Positions 26,471-34,814 of a stretch of 64,000 bases of DNA are shown piece after piece. The notes beneath the pieces were generated by a model. The model was given only the letters and a program-made list of their open reading frames with translations. It was not told the origin of the DNA and searched no databases. The stretch covers positions 20,129 to 84,128 of the forward strand of contig CAYGJL010000008.1 of assembly GCA_964350145.1 (NCBI GenBank), in the 5' to 3' direction. The translations under genes were made by a program, and so were the position numbers. Every line of letters starts with the position of its first letter. Position 1 is the first letter of the stretch. Origin of the DNA: JACDCY01 sp964350145. Its GTDB lineage: Bacteria > Gemmatimonadota > Gemmatimonadetes > Gemmatimonadales > Gemmatimonadaceae.

Positions 26471-27402
26471 AGCTCGATTCCCGGATGCAAAGCGCGCGCG
26501 AGCGACACGGCGGCTTCGCCGAGCCGCACCGACGGCTTGGCGACCAGCGCCGTGTCGGCGATGATGATCCGCCCGGCCTTCACGGCCGGGAGCGCGCTCC
26601 AGCGCGCGTCACCGCGCAGGTCCTTCGTTCCGTCCGGTCCGGCGATCACCACGTCCGGGTTCCGCCTGACCACGTCCTCCAGCGTGACGGTCGGCGACGG
26701 CCTGGCGATGTCGTCGTACAGGTTGCGCGCCCCGGCGATGTCGAGCAGCTCCGACATGTAGCTGCCGCGTCCGATCGTGATCAGCGGCGAGTCCCAGATG
26801 TACCAGAACGCGCTCGGCTGCTCGCGTCCCGCGGTAGCCGCGCGCACGCGCTCGAGCGTCACCCGCACCGAGTCGCCGACCGCTGCCGCGCGCGCCGAAT
26901 CTCCCGTCACGATGCCGAGCAGGCGGAGCGTGCGGGCGAGGTCGCCGATGCTGTCGTTCTTCACGGCGAGAGTGGCGATCCCGAGCGAGCGGAGGCGGTC
27001 CGCGGCCGGCCGGTTGTCGGCGCTGGCGTACAGGATCACCAGGTCGGGCTCGGCGCCGATCACGACTTCGAGGTTGGGCCGGAGTCCCGGTCCCATGTCG
27101 GGCACGAGCCGCGCTGAGTCTGGATAGGAGTCCCACGTCGTGCGCCCGATGACCCGGCTGCCGGCACCGATTGCGAACAGCATCTCGGTCGTTGCGGGGT
27201 TGAGCGAGATGATGCGGCGCGCGGCGCCGGGGACGACCTCGTTCCCGAAGTCGTCGCGCACGGCGGTGGATCGTGGCAGCTCGCCGCGCCCGCATCCCGC
27301 GGTCAAGACGAAAACCGCTACGCAACAAAAAACGAGCTTCCCCGCCGGAAGGATCCGGGAGAACGCCCGCAAAATCGATGTACAACGGCTGAATGACGCC
27401 AC
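26467..27402 (-). CDS. btuF: Periplasmic cobalamin-binding lipoprotein
   Basis: The 311-residue protein is a type III periplasmic-binding protein with a signal sequence ending in lipobox LTAGC (Cys37). The two lobes begin at RIISLNPATTEMLFAIGAG and continue with VPDMGPGLRPNLEVVIGAEP and DIAGARNLYDD. The start is GTG at 27402, 4 bp after GGAGG. That ribosome-binding site lies inside a small hairpin of the cobalamin riboswitch, so translation is probably the controlled step. It is the first gene of the B12 operon. Confidence 0.9.
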   Translation of the reverse strand: MASFSRCTSILRAFSRILPAGKLVFCCVAVFVLTAGCGRGELPRSTAVRDDFGNEVVPGAARRIISLNPATTEMLFAIGAGSRVIGRTTWDSYPDSARLVPDMGPGLRPNLEVVIGAEPDLVILYASADNRPAADRLRSLGIATLAVKNDSIGDLARTLRLLGIVTGDSARAAAVGDSVRVTLERVRAATAGREQPSAFWYIWDSPLITIGRGSYMSELLDIAGARNLYDDIARPSPTVTLEDVVRRNPDVVIAGPDGTKDLRGDARWSALPAVKAGRIIIADTALVAKPSVRLGEAAVSLARALHPGIEL

Positions 27403-27580
27403 CGTCCCTCCCGCGAGGGTTGATCGGAGTGGCGCGGACGACGAGTCGTCTCCTGGCTCCGGGCCGCTACGCTCACCTTCCCGGCCGCGAGGCCAGTGGT
27501 ACTACGAGCGCGCGTTGAATTCCCGTTACAGTGGCGGGGCCGCGCCGGTCTTGCACCGGCTTCCGTGGCTCCCGTCCGCG
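27403..27580 (-). promoter_or_regulatory. Cobalamin riboswitch with SD-sequestering hairpin
   Basis: On the minus strand the aptamer spans 27433-27580. The closing P1 helix is 8 bp (CGCGGACG/CGTCCGCG). Hallmarks in order are the hairpin GCCGGTGCAAGACCGGC, the conserved core CCCCGCCACTGTAACGGG, and the B12 box GAGCCAGGAGAC. Between P1 and btuF a 5-bp hairpin (CCCTC/GAGGG, 27406-27419) contains the GGAGG ribosome-binding site. With B12 bound, the hairpin would form and shut off btuF translation. Confidence 0.93.
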
Positions 27581-27591
27581 TACTGACTGCT

Positions 27592-27645
27592 GGTGACTAG
27601 TGACTAGTGATTTGTGACTAGTAACTACTCACTTCACACTACTAG
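27592..27645. repeat. 7-bp-period repeat upstream of the cobalamin riboswitch
   Basis: GTGACTA, GTGACTA, GTGATTT, GTGACTA, GTAACTA run from 27593 to 27627, followed by more degenerate units such as CACACTA. The tract sits between the stop of the 313-residue protein and the riboswitch, where the B12 operon promoter would be expected. Confidence 0.75.
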
Positions 27646-27646
27646 G

Positions 27647-28588
27647 CTACTTCCTTCGGTAAGCGCGCGCAAGCGCGAGCAGCATCAGCGACGCGGCCGC
27701 AACTATAAAGAGAATCAGAAAAGTGGGGCTCCAGGTGCGGCGTGCCGAGGGGATGTCAATCACCGCCACGGCGTTCAGCGGAACCTCCTGCGCCATGAAG
27801 CGGCGGAATGTGCGGCCCTCGGCCGTGACGGCCGGCTCCTCGGTCAGCTTGGCGCCGGTAGCGCTGCCGCGCGGCTCCTCGATCAGCACTTCGTACACGT
27901 CTATCGGCGCCTCCGCCGGAACCGACAGCGGAAATTCCGCGGCCGGCAGCGTGTAGCTGTACGCGAGCTGCTTCACCCCGGGCGGCAGCGGCGCGACCAC
28001 CCGCACGCGACCATCGGCGAACGACACGGCGTCGGCGGGAACGTCGCCCTGCTCCACCTTGGGATCGCGCGCGTTGCGCGGTAGCAGCGCGCTGAAAGTC
28101 GGTGGCGACGACGGCGCGGGACTGACGAGCGTAACGGTCGTGTCGTTGGACAGCTCGAACACTTCCGTCACCGGCCGCGCTCCCGAGGAGGTGGGCGCCG
28201 ACACGACTATGTGGCGACCGCGGATCGTGATCGGCACGCGACGCGAAGTGGTGTCGAACACCACGATCTCGGCGGGATCGCCGCTGACGTCGGCGAACGC
28301 GAGCGGCACAGTGAAATACGTCACGCCGTGGTGCGAGGCGGAGACGAAGTAGACCGCGTCGGCGGACCCGGCGCGGCGATAGCTGTAGGTGTAGCGCCCG
28401 CGCGAGTCGCTGCGCGCCGAGTCGAGCGGGCCCGCGCCGTCCGGACCCACCCGGTGCAGCACGGTCCAGACTCCGGCCACGGGCTCCATCACCTCGGGCC
28501 CCGGCCGCACGATCCGCCCATCCACCCGGTCCGGCGGCGCGGCCGCCTGCAGGAGCAGGACGGCGATCCTACATATTGAACTTGCCAA
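27647..28588 (-). CDS. Exported protein with a C-terminal membrane anchor, unknown function
   Basis: The 313-residue protein begins with a short hydrophobic leader, followed by a domain resembling a carboxypeptidase regulatory-like fold (VDGRIVRPG, VWTVLHRVGPDGAGPL, SDSRGRYTYSY). A second beta-rich region follows, and a single helix near residues 290-308 (FLILFIVAAASLMLLALA) ends in Arg-Arg-Lys. The start is TTG, overlapping the upstream DUF151 gene by 20 bp; no better start is seen. This topology suggests a periplasmic sensor or anchor. I do not recognise a family with certainty. Confidence 0.65.
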   Translation of the reverse strand: MASSICRIAVLLLQAAAPPDRVDGRIVRPGPEVMEPVAGVWTVLHRVGPDGAGPLDSARSDSRGRYTYSYRRAGSADAVYFVSASHHGVTYFTVPLAFADVSGDPAEIVVFDTTSRRVPITIRGRHIVVSAPTSSGARPVTEVFELSNDTTVTLVSPAPSSPPTFSALLPRNARDPKVEQGDVPADAVSFADGRVRVVAPLPPGVKQLAYSYTLPAAEFPLSVPAEAPIDVYEVLIEEPRGSATGAKLTEEPAVTAEGRTFRRFMAQEVPLNAVAVIDIPSARRTWSPTFLILFIVAAASLMLLALARAYRRK

Positions 28589-29102
28589 AATCTTCCGGGC
28601 GGAGATTCTCGAGGTACTGCTTCAGCGTCTCGGCGCTGGTATCCGGATCGTCCTCCGGCTGCGCGATCGGGAAGTCGGCCTCGTCACCCTCGGCGTCGGC
28701 GTCGTCCACGAGCACGGCCGTGAGCAGCGACGTCTGCGCGAATATCGGCGCCGCGAAGCGCAGCGCGATCGCGATGCTGTCCGAGGGGCGCGCGTCTATC
28801 TGCACCATCCCGCTCGGCATCGCCACGTGCAGCTCCGCGAAGAAGGTGCGGTTCTGCACCTTGGTGATGTGCACGCGCCGGAGCATGCCGCCCATCCCGA
28901 CGATGAGATTCTTGCAGAGGTCGTGCGTCAGCGGGCGCTCACGCTTGATGCGGTTCATCTCGATGACGATGGACTCGGCCTCGGGCTGGCCGATCCAGAT
29001 CGGCAGCAGGCGGGTGCCGTCCTTCTCCTGGAGAATCACCACGTAGGAGCTGGACGACCGGTCGAGCCCCAGCCGCATGACATCAACTTCGACTAGTTCC
29101 AT
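28569..29102 (-). CDS. DUF151 (bifunctional nuclease-like) protein
   Basis: The 177-residue protein belongs to DUF151, shown by VVILQEKDGTRLLPIWIGQPEAE, divided over residues 21-43, and RPSDSIAIALR near 105. Plant and some bacterial members have been described as nucleases; the bacterial role is uncertain. The C-terminal 45 residues are acidic. It follows metK, separated by the hairpin repeat at 29118-29201. Confidence 0.88.
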   Translation of the reverse strand: MELVEVDVMRLGLDRSSSSYVVILQEKDGTRLLPIWIGQPEAESIVIEMNRIKRERPLTHDLCKNLIVGMGGMLRRVHITKVQNRTFFAELHVAMPSGMVQIDARPSDSIAIALRFAAPIFAQTSLLTAVLVDDADAEGDEADFPIAQPEDDPDTSAETLKQYLENLRPEDFGKFNM

Positions 29103-29117
29103 ACTGAATACTACAGG

Positions 29118-29201
29118 GGTGACTAGTGACTGGTGACTAGTGACTGGTAAACCGCACGCGGTTGGCAGTTCCTAGTCACTAGTCACTAGTCACTAGTCAC
29201 C
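29118..29201. repeat. Long hairpin built from GTGACTA-type heptamers
   Basis: The left arm 29118-29147 consists of four heptamers of GTGACTA/GTGACTG type. The right arm 29171-29201 is its near-perfect inverted copy. A 23-bp loop lies between. The right arm contains the TGA stop of metK. There is no T-run, so it is not a standard terminator. Confidence 0.9.
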
Positions 29202-30360
29202 TTACGGCTTTCTTCAGCGCGGCGACGCGATCAGTGCGTTCCCAGCTGAACAACGTCGACCCCTTCGGCCCCTTTCTCGGCGTGCGGCCGAAGTGGCCGT
29301 ACGCGGCCGTCTCGCTGTAGATCGGCTTCCGCAGGTCCAGCGCCTTGATGATGCCGCGCGGCGTCAGGTCGAAGACCTTCGTGACCGCCTTCATGATCGC
29401 CATCTCCGGCACCGTGTTCGTCCCGAACGTATCCACCATGATCGAGACCGGCTCGGCGACGCCGATCGCGTAAGCGACCTGCACCTCGCAGCGTCGGGCG
29501 AGCCCGGCCGCGACGATGTTCTTCGCTACCCAGCGCGCGGCGTACGACGCCGACCGATCCACCTTCGAGGGGTCCTTGCCGCTGAACGCCCCGCCGCCGT
29601 GCCGGCCCATGCCGCCGTAAGTGTCCACGATGATCTTGCGACCCGTGAGGCCTGCGTCGCCCTGCGGCCCGCCGACCACGAAGCGGCCGGTCGGATTGAT
29701 GTGATACTTGATCGACTTGTCGCGCAGCTCCTTCGGCACGGTCGGCTCGATGACGTCCTTGATGATCGCCGCGCGGATCTTCTTGTTGCTCGCGCTGTCC
29801 GCGTGCTGGGTGGAGATCACGACCGTGTCCACGGACACGGGGATGCCGTCCTCGTACACGACGCTCACCTGTGATTTTCCGTCCGGACGGAGCCAGTTGC
29901 CCGTCTTCGTGCGGCGGTAGGCCGCCAGCGCCTCGGTGAGCCTGTGCGCCAGCTGGATGGGCAGCGGCATAAGCTCGGGCGTCTCGTCGGTGGCGTACCC
30001 GAACATCATTCCCTGGTCGCCGGCCCCGCCGGTGTCGACTCCCTGGCCGATGTCGCGCGACTGCTTGTCGATGGTGCTGATCACGGCGCACGTGTGGTAA
30101 TCGAAACCGAACGCGGCGTCGTCGTACCCGATCTTCCTGATCGTGCTGCGGACGATGTCCTGCAGATCGACGTACGTGTCGGTAGTGATCTCGCCGGCGA
30201 TGCAGGCGAGGCCCGTCGTGACGAGAGTCTCGCAAGCCACCCGCGCGTCGGGGTCCTCGGCGATGATCGCGTCGAGCACTGCGTCGGAGATCTGGTCCGC
30301 GACTTTGTCGGGGTGTCCTTCGGTGACCGACTCGGATGTGAAGAGATAGCGGTCGAGCAA
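29197..30360 (-). CDS. metK: S-adenosylmethionine synthetase
   Basis: MetK makes SAM from methionine and ATP. The protein has the signatures FTSESVTEGHPDK, GAGDQGMMFGYA and GGGAFSGKDPSKVDRS at the expected spacing. The TTG at 30360 gives a product of 387 residues whose N-terminus aligns with the family; a TTG at 30417 in the same frame would add 19 residues. Neither has a good ribosome-binding site. No SAM riboswitch is visible in the 90 bp after ptsI. The stop codon is supplied by the repeat at 29171-29201. Confidence 0.95.
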   Translation of the reverse strand: MLDRYLFTSESVTEGHPDKVADQISDAVLDAIIAEDPDARVACETLVTTGLACIAGEITTDTYVDLQDIVRSTIRKIGYDDAAFGFDYHTCAVISTIDKQSRDIGQGVDTGGAGDQGMMFGYATDETPELMPLPIQLAHRLTEALAAYRRTKTGNWLRPDGKSQVSVVYEDGIPVSVDTVVISTQHADSASNKKIRAAIIKDVIEPTVPKELRDKSIKYHINPTGRFVVGGPQGDAGLTGRKIIVDTYGGMGRHGGGAFSGKDPSKVDRSASYAARWVAKNIVAAGLARRCEVQVAYAIGVAEPVSIMVDTFGTNTVPEMAIMKAVTKVFDLTPRGIIKALDLRKPIYSETAAYGHFGRTPRKGPKGSTLFSWERTDRVAALKKAVR

Positions 30361-30452
30361 GGTGTGTTGGGGCGGGAGAAAAGGGAAAGCCGGCAACGGA
30401 GTCGCCGGCGGATTCAAGGTGCTTGGTTTCGAAGGTGCGTCGCCGTGCCGGA

Positions 30453-32255
30453 TTACGGACCGGCGGAGCTTTCAAAGGTATGACCGTCCACGACTACGGG
30501 CAAGCCGTGCCGGAGGAACGGCGCGTCCCCGAACGCCGAGAAGAGCCGCTCGGCGAGGGCGTCGTACGCCGCCTGCGCAGTGTCGGCGGCGACCGCCGCG
30601 GCCGCCGCCTCGCGCGCGATCTCGGCGCTCACACCCCGGATGATCTGCTTTACCATCGGCACCGAGCGGGGGGCCACGCTCAGCTCCCGCACTCCCAGCC
30701 CTATCAGCGCGAACGCCATGACCGGCTGCGACGCCATCTCTCCGCACACGGCCACCTCCAGGCCGGCGCTGTGTCCGATCTCCACAGTGCGCTGGATGAG
30801 CCGCAGCACGGCCGGATGCAGCGGCGTGTACCGCGAGGCCAGATTGGCGTTGCCGCGGTCCACTGCGAGCGTGTACTGCACCAGATCGTTGGTCCCGACG
30901 CTGAAGAACGCGACGTCGTTGACAAGCGTGTCGGCCACGATCACGGCCGCGGGGGTCTCTACCATCACGCCGAGCGGAACGTCGTGCCGGAACTCGACGC
31001 CCCGTGCCCGCAGTTCGGCCGCCGCTTCGTCCAGCAGCACGCGCGCCTGCCGCACCTCCGCCACCGACACGATGAGCGGGAGCATGATGCGCACGTCGCC
31101 GTGCAGCGCCGCCCGAAGCAGAGCGCGCAGCTGCGTCTTGAACAGCTCCGGCTCATCCAGGCACATGCGGATCGCCCGCCATCCGAGAAAGGGGTTGGCT
31201 TCGGCGGGATACCCGCCGATGGGAAGCTTGTCGCCGCCGAGGTCGAAAGTGCGGATCACGACCGGATGACCGTCGAATGCCTTCACCACGCGGGAATACT
31301 CGCGGTACTGCTCCTCTTCGTCGGGCATCGCCGCCCGGCCGACTACGAGGAACTCGGTGCGCATCAGCCCCACGCCTTCAGCGCCGCTGTGCGACGCGTG
31401 CTCGGCTTCCTCTGGCAGGTCCACGTTGGCACGGAGCGTGATCCTGACGCCGTCGAGCGTCAGCGGCTCGACGGCGATCAACTGGGTCAGCTCCATCTCG
31501 TAGGTCTGCTCGCGGAGGGCGCGATCCCGGTACGCCGCAAGGTGCTGCTCCGACGGGTTCACGATGAGCAGACCCGACGAGCCGTCGAGGATTGCCAGTT
31601 CGTGACCCTGTAGCCGCTCGACGGCGTCGCGCAGACCGACCACCGCGGGAAGGCCGAGCGAGCGCGTGAGAATCGCGACGTGCGACGTGCGCGTCCCCGC
31701 GTCAGTGGCGATCGCCGCGATCGCGTTCCGGTCGAGCTGGACCGTCAGGCTCGGCGTCAGGTCGTGCGTGATGAGAATCGCGTTGGCGCCGGGCGGCAGG
31801 TCCACGGGATCGTGGTCCGGCAGGTCGAGCAGAATCGAAAGCACCCTGATGTGCAGGTCCACAAGATCGCCCACGCGCTCCCGCAGCATCGCCTGCGCGT
31901 GCTTGGCGAAATGCTGCCGCCACTCGAGCATCACCAGGTCGAACGCCTTCTCCGCGCCGATGTTCTGCCGGATCAGCGATTCGACCTCGCCGATCAGATC
32001 GGCGTCGTCGAGCATGGACGACTGGACGTCGAAGATCGCGGCTTCCTCGTCGCCGGCGTGCTTCTCCGCGCGGCCGCGCACCTCGCGCAGCCGGTCCTTG
32101 GCGCGCGCGATGGCGGCGTGCAATCGCGCTGTCTCTGCCGGAATCGCCTCGTCCGGAATGATCCGGTGCCGCACCTCCGGCACCTCCCACCGCAGGACGT
32201 GCACGGGGCCGATCACGATTCCGCGCGACGCCGGTATTCCGGTTATCGTCAGCAT
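30453..32255 (-). CDS. ptsI: PTS enzyme I
   Basis: Enzyme I takes phosphate from PEP and passes it to HPr. The 600-residue length is slightly above the usual 570-575 because of an extended Ala-rich C-terminus. The swivelling domain carries the phosphorylated His192 in DAGTRTSHVAILTRSLG. The C-terminal barrel has GAEGVGLMRTEF, RTFDLGGDK and VCGEMASQP, which bind PEP and Mg. It is not the nitrogen-type enzyme, as no GAF domain precedes. The ATG overlaps the ptsH stop by 1 bp. Confidence 0.95.
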   Translation of the reverse strand: MLTITGIPASRGIVIGPVHVLRWEVPEVRHRIIPDEAIPAETARLHAAIARAKDRLREVRGRAEKHAGDEEAAIFDVQSSMLDDADLIGEVESLIRQNIGAEKAFDLVMLEWRQHFAKHAQAMLRERVGDLVDLHIRVLSILLDLPDHDPVDLPPGANAILITHDLTPSLTVQLDRNAIAAIATDAGTRTSHVAILTRSLGLPAVVGLRDAVERLQGHELAILDGSSGLLIVNPSEQHLAAYRDRALREQTYEMELTQLIAVEPLTLDGVRITLRANVDLPEEAEHASHSGAEGVGLMRTEFLVVGRAAMPDEEEQYREYSRVVKAFDGHPVVIRTFDLGGDKLPIGGYPAEANPFLGWRAIRMCLDEPELFKTQLRALLRAALHGDVRIMLPLIVSVAEVRQARVLLDEAAAELRARGVEFRHDVPLGVMVETPAAVIVADTLVNDVAFFSVGTNDLVQYTLAVDRGNANLASRYTPLHPAVLRLIQRTVEIGHSAGLEVAVCGEMASQPVMAFALIGLGVRELSVAPRSVPMVKQIIRGVSAEIAREAAAAAVAADTAQAAYDALAERLFSAFGDAPFLRHGLPVVVDGHTFESSAGP

Positions 32256-32521
32256 CAGCGCTCCCTGAACTTGCTCGCGACGAGCGCGGCCAGTGCGTCC
32301 ACCGCCTGATCCTCGTCCGGTCCGTCGGCGCGCAATGTTATGCTGGAGCCGAACTCGGCGGCGAGCATCATCACCCCCATGATGCTCTTGCCGTTTACCT
32401 CGAGATCGTTACGGGTGAGCGTGATGTTGCTCTCGAACTTCGCGGCGGTCTTCACGATCTCCGCGGCAGGCCGGGCGTGCAGGCCCAGCTGGTTCACGAT
32501 CTGAACATGGCGCTCGATCAT
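32255..32521 (-). CDS. ptsH: PTS phosphocarrier HPr
   Basis: The 88-residue HPr has the catalytic His15 in QLGLHARPAAEIV and the regulatory Ser46 in NGKSIMGVMML. Having Ser46 together with an HPr kinase gene 2.3 kb upstream shows that this HPr can be controlled by serine phosphorylation. The ATG at 32521 overlaps the IID stop as ATGA; the longer open frame reads into IID and is not coding. Confidence 0.95.
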   Translation of the reverse strand: MIERHVQIVNQLGLHARPAAEIVKTAAKFESNITLTRNDLEVNGKSIMGVMMLAAEFGSSITLRADGPDEDQAVDALAALVASKFRER

Positions 32522-33276
32522 GGGACGAACACCGCATACAGGACGATGATACTGAGCACACCGAGGGCCAGCCGCCAGCCGACGGACGTGTTCGGAATGC
32601 GCGCGAGCACCACGCCGCCGATCAGCACCGCGCCGATGGCGGCCGCGCTGACTTCGCCGCCGATGCCCACGGCGCGCTCCACCGCGGTGGGGACGGCGAT
32701 GCCGGCCAGCAGCGCGCCGGACCTGTCGAGCCACTCCGGAGCGCGCCGAAGCAGCGGGGACGCGAGCGACTTTGCCACCTCCGTCCCCTTGGAGAATCCG
32801 ACCTTGAGACCCCAGACACGGATCGCGACGTGCCCGGTGTTGTACGCGATGAGAAACAGCGCCACCACCAATCCGGCGCTACCGCCCACGCCGTACGCGC
32901 CGAGCGCCAGCAGCGAGCACAGCGGCAGCCACCCGGACCAGATCAACCGGTCGCCCACGCTTCCGAGCGGACCGGCGAGCGCCGTTCTGAAGCGCTCGAT
33001 CTTCGCGGGATCCACTTCCTCGAGCTCCGCGCGCGTCAGCGCGCCTACTGCTACCGAAGCGAGGTATGGATGAGCGTTGAAGTAGCGCGACTGGCGCGCG
33101 AGCGCCCGCCTGTACTTGTCGCCGCCGCGGCCGCCGGGCAGCAGCCGTAGCGCCGGCTCGGCGCAGAATCCGATTCCGTTGCCCAGCAGAATCTCGTAAT
33201 TCCACGAGCCCTGCACGGCGAACAACCGGAGCCAGGTCACGAGCCTCGTCAGGAACGGTACGCGGATGCGCGTCAT
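32518..33276 (-). CDS. PTS mannose-family IID component
   Basis: The 252-residue membrane subunit belongs to the EIID family of mannose-type permeases. Recognisable parts are QGSWNYEILLGNGIGFCAEP near the N-terminus, YFNAHPYLASVAVGA, GSVGDRLIWSGWLPL and, toward the C-terminus, GIAVPTAVERAV. It forms the membrane channel with IIC. It is shorter than typical EIID (about 280 residues). It overlaps both neighbours by 4 bp. Confidence 0.9.
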   Translation of the reverse strand: MTRIRVPFLTRLVTWLRLFAVQGSWNYEILLGNGIGFCAEPALRLLPGGRGGDKYRRALARQSRYFNAHPYLASVAVGALTRAELEEVDPAKIERFRTALAGPLGSVGDRLIWSGWLPLCSLLALGAYGVGGSAGLVVALFLIAYNTGHVAIRVWGLKVGFSKGTEVAKSLASPLLRRAPEWLDRSGALLAGIAVPTAVERAVGIGGEVSAAAIGAVLIGGVVLARIPNTSVGWRLALGVLSIIVLYAVFVP

Positions 33277-33956
33277 TGCACCGCCACGAAGCCGAGGCCG
33301 ATCACGAGCCCAGTGAGAAAGAGCCAGCCGGTCCGCGTGCCCGCGGTGAAGAATTTCCAGAGTGAGCCACCCGCCACGGCACCCGCGATACCGATGACGG
33401 CGGCATTGGAGAACGTGGCCGGCAGCCCCCAGATCTCGACCATTCCCCGCGCGAGCGGGACCGCCAGCGCGACAGCCACCAGAGTGAGAAGGAAGCCGCG
33501 CACCAGATCGGCGGTGAGGCCGAACAGCTGGAGACCGACGACCGCGCGGTCCGAGCCGGCGTCGATCAGCTCGCGCGTCGCGGCCGCGCGTGCACCGATC
33601 AGCTTGCGCAACACCACCATGCTCGAGCCGCTGAGCATCGCCGTCACGAGCGAGATGAACACCGCGATTGCGAGTCCGCCCGATCGGCCCGCCCCGACGG
33701 ACGCGAACACGGCTCCGCCCGTCACGCCGGCCGTTCCCCACTCGGGGTAGCGGGACGCGCCGAACGGGCGCGTGTCGAGCGCGAGCAGCTCCAGCACGAC
33801 GCCGATCAACAGTCCTTCCGACGGCGAGCCGAGGAGCGCGCCGCCCGCGGTCGCGCCGACGATCGGCCGCGAGATCATCGCCTGCGGAAAGCTCACGAAG
33901 TCGAGCCCGCACACCGCTCCGAGAAGCGCGATCGGCAGTAGCTCGAGAAAGCTCAT
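33273..33956 (-). CDS. PTS mannose-family IIC component
   Basis: The 227-residue polytopic membrane protein is an EIIC of the mannose/sorbose type: LDFVSFPQAMISRPIVGAT near residue 20 is the family's entry motif and LGSPSEGLLIGVVLELLALD follows. The ATG at 33956 overlaps the IIB stop; the longer open frame is not coding. The sugar cannot be deduced. Confidence 0.88.
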   Translation of the reverse strand: MSFLELLPIALLGAVCGLDFVSFPQAMISRPIVGATAGGALLGSPSEGLLIGVVLELLALDTRPFGASRYPEWGTAGVTGGAVFASVGAGRSGGLAIAVFISLVTAMLSGSSMVVLRKLIGARAAATRELIDAGSDRAVVGLQLFGLTADLVRGFLLTLVAVALAVPLARGMVEIWGLPATFSNAAVIGIAGAVAGGSLWKFFTAGTRTGWLFLTGLVIGLGFVAVQ

Positions 33957-34423
33957 AGCAGGTCTCCGAGCTCGACGGGCTTCCCGCCCGGGACGTCCTG
34001 CGCCGAGATCTTCACGCCGCGCTCGGCGAGAGCGCGGAGGGCCTGCTCTTCGTCCACGCTCAGAAATACGTACTGCAGCCGCTGCGTCCTGGCCGGCGCG
34101 TGATGAATCCCGCCGAGGTTCACTCCGGTGATCGGCACCGCCGCCGCGAGGCGCGCCATCGTGCCGATGTCGGCCGTCAGCACGATGCCGACGCGCTCGT
34201 CGCTCTCCCACTTCGGATGCTCGCGCTCGGCGGCCGCGACGTCGGCGAAGTACAGCGTCATCTCGGGCGGCACGCCCATGCGATACAGCTCCTGCTCCCA
34301 CTCGGAGGCGGCGACCGTGTCGTCCACGAGCGCGATGAACCCGACGCCGAGCGGGCGCCCCCAACCGACCACGACCTGGCCGTGAATCAGCCGGTCGTCG
34401 ATGCGGTGCAGCGCGATGGACAA
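33953..34423 (-). CDS. PTS mannose-family IIB component
   Basis: The 156-residue cytosolic protein has the phosphorylated His14 in RIDDRLIHGQVVVGW, the signature of mannose/fructose/sorbose-type IIB. It accepts phosphate from IIA and gives it to the sugar. It begins 4 bp after the IIA stop. Confidence 0.93.
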   Translation of the reverse strand: MSIALHRIDDRLIHGQVVVGWGRPLGVGFIALVDDTVAASEWEQELYRMGVPPEMTLYFADVAAAEREHPKWESDERVGIVLTADIGTMARLAAAVPITGVNLGGIHHAPARTQRLQYVFLSVDEEQALRALAERGVKISAQDVPGGKPVELGDLL

Positions 34424-34427
34424 TGCG

Positions 34428-34814
34428 CTACTCTCCGCCGCTCGAATCCATGGCGGAGCGGCCCTTCTCCACCGCCGTCTTCCCCGCCTTGGCCGGCCCG
34501 CACCGCTCGCCGAGCGCGAACTCGAGCAGCGCCGCGAGGTTCGCGCCCGTCACGAGCACGAGCCCGGGGTTGTCGCGCATCACGCGCCGAGCCGCGGTGG
34601 CCGCGCTCCCGCCGGGGAGATCGGTGAAGATTATCTCGGCGCCGTTCGCGACGTGCTCGCGGAGAACGCGCTCCAGCTCGGCCGCGGGATAATCACGGTT
34701 CGACACCGCCGCGAACATGTCCATCCGGCCGCAAATCTGCTGCACCGCGGACAGCAGTCCCGCGGCGAACTCCCCGTGTCCTACGATGATGCCGCGCACG
34801 GGCTTGCTACTCAT
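34428..34814 (-). CDS. PTS mannose-family IIA component
   Basis: The 128-residue protein starts with the EIIA-Man motif GIIVGHGEFAAGLL, where His13 is phosphorylated by HPr. FTDLPGGSAATAARRV is the second conserved segment. IIA and IIB are separate polypeptides here, unlike E. coli ManX. Its ATG at 34814 lies inside the end of hprK (8-bp overlap), coupling the kinase to the transporter. Confidence 0.92.
   Translation of the reverse strand: MSSKPVRGIIVGHGEFAAGLLSAVQQICGRMDMFAAVSNRDYPAAELERVLREHVANGAEIIFTDLPGGSAATAARRVMRDNPGLVLVTGANLAALLEFALGERCGPAKAGKTAVEKGRSAMDSSGGE

Noticed and set aside
30361..30452. Possible SAM riboswitch before metK
   Set aside because: The conserved SAM-I, SAM-II and SAM/SAH core patterns are not visible in the gap after ptsI.
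29231..30475. 414-codon minus-strand frame overlapping metK
   Set aside because: It is the shifted frame of metK and encodes Arg/His-rich sequence with no motif.
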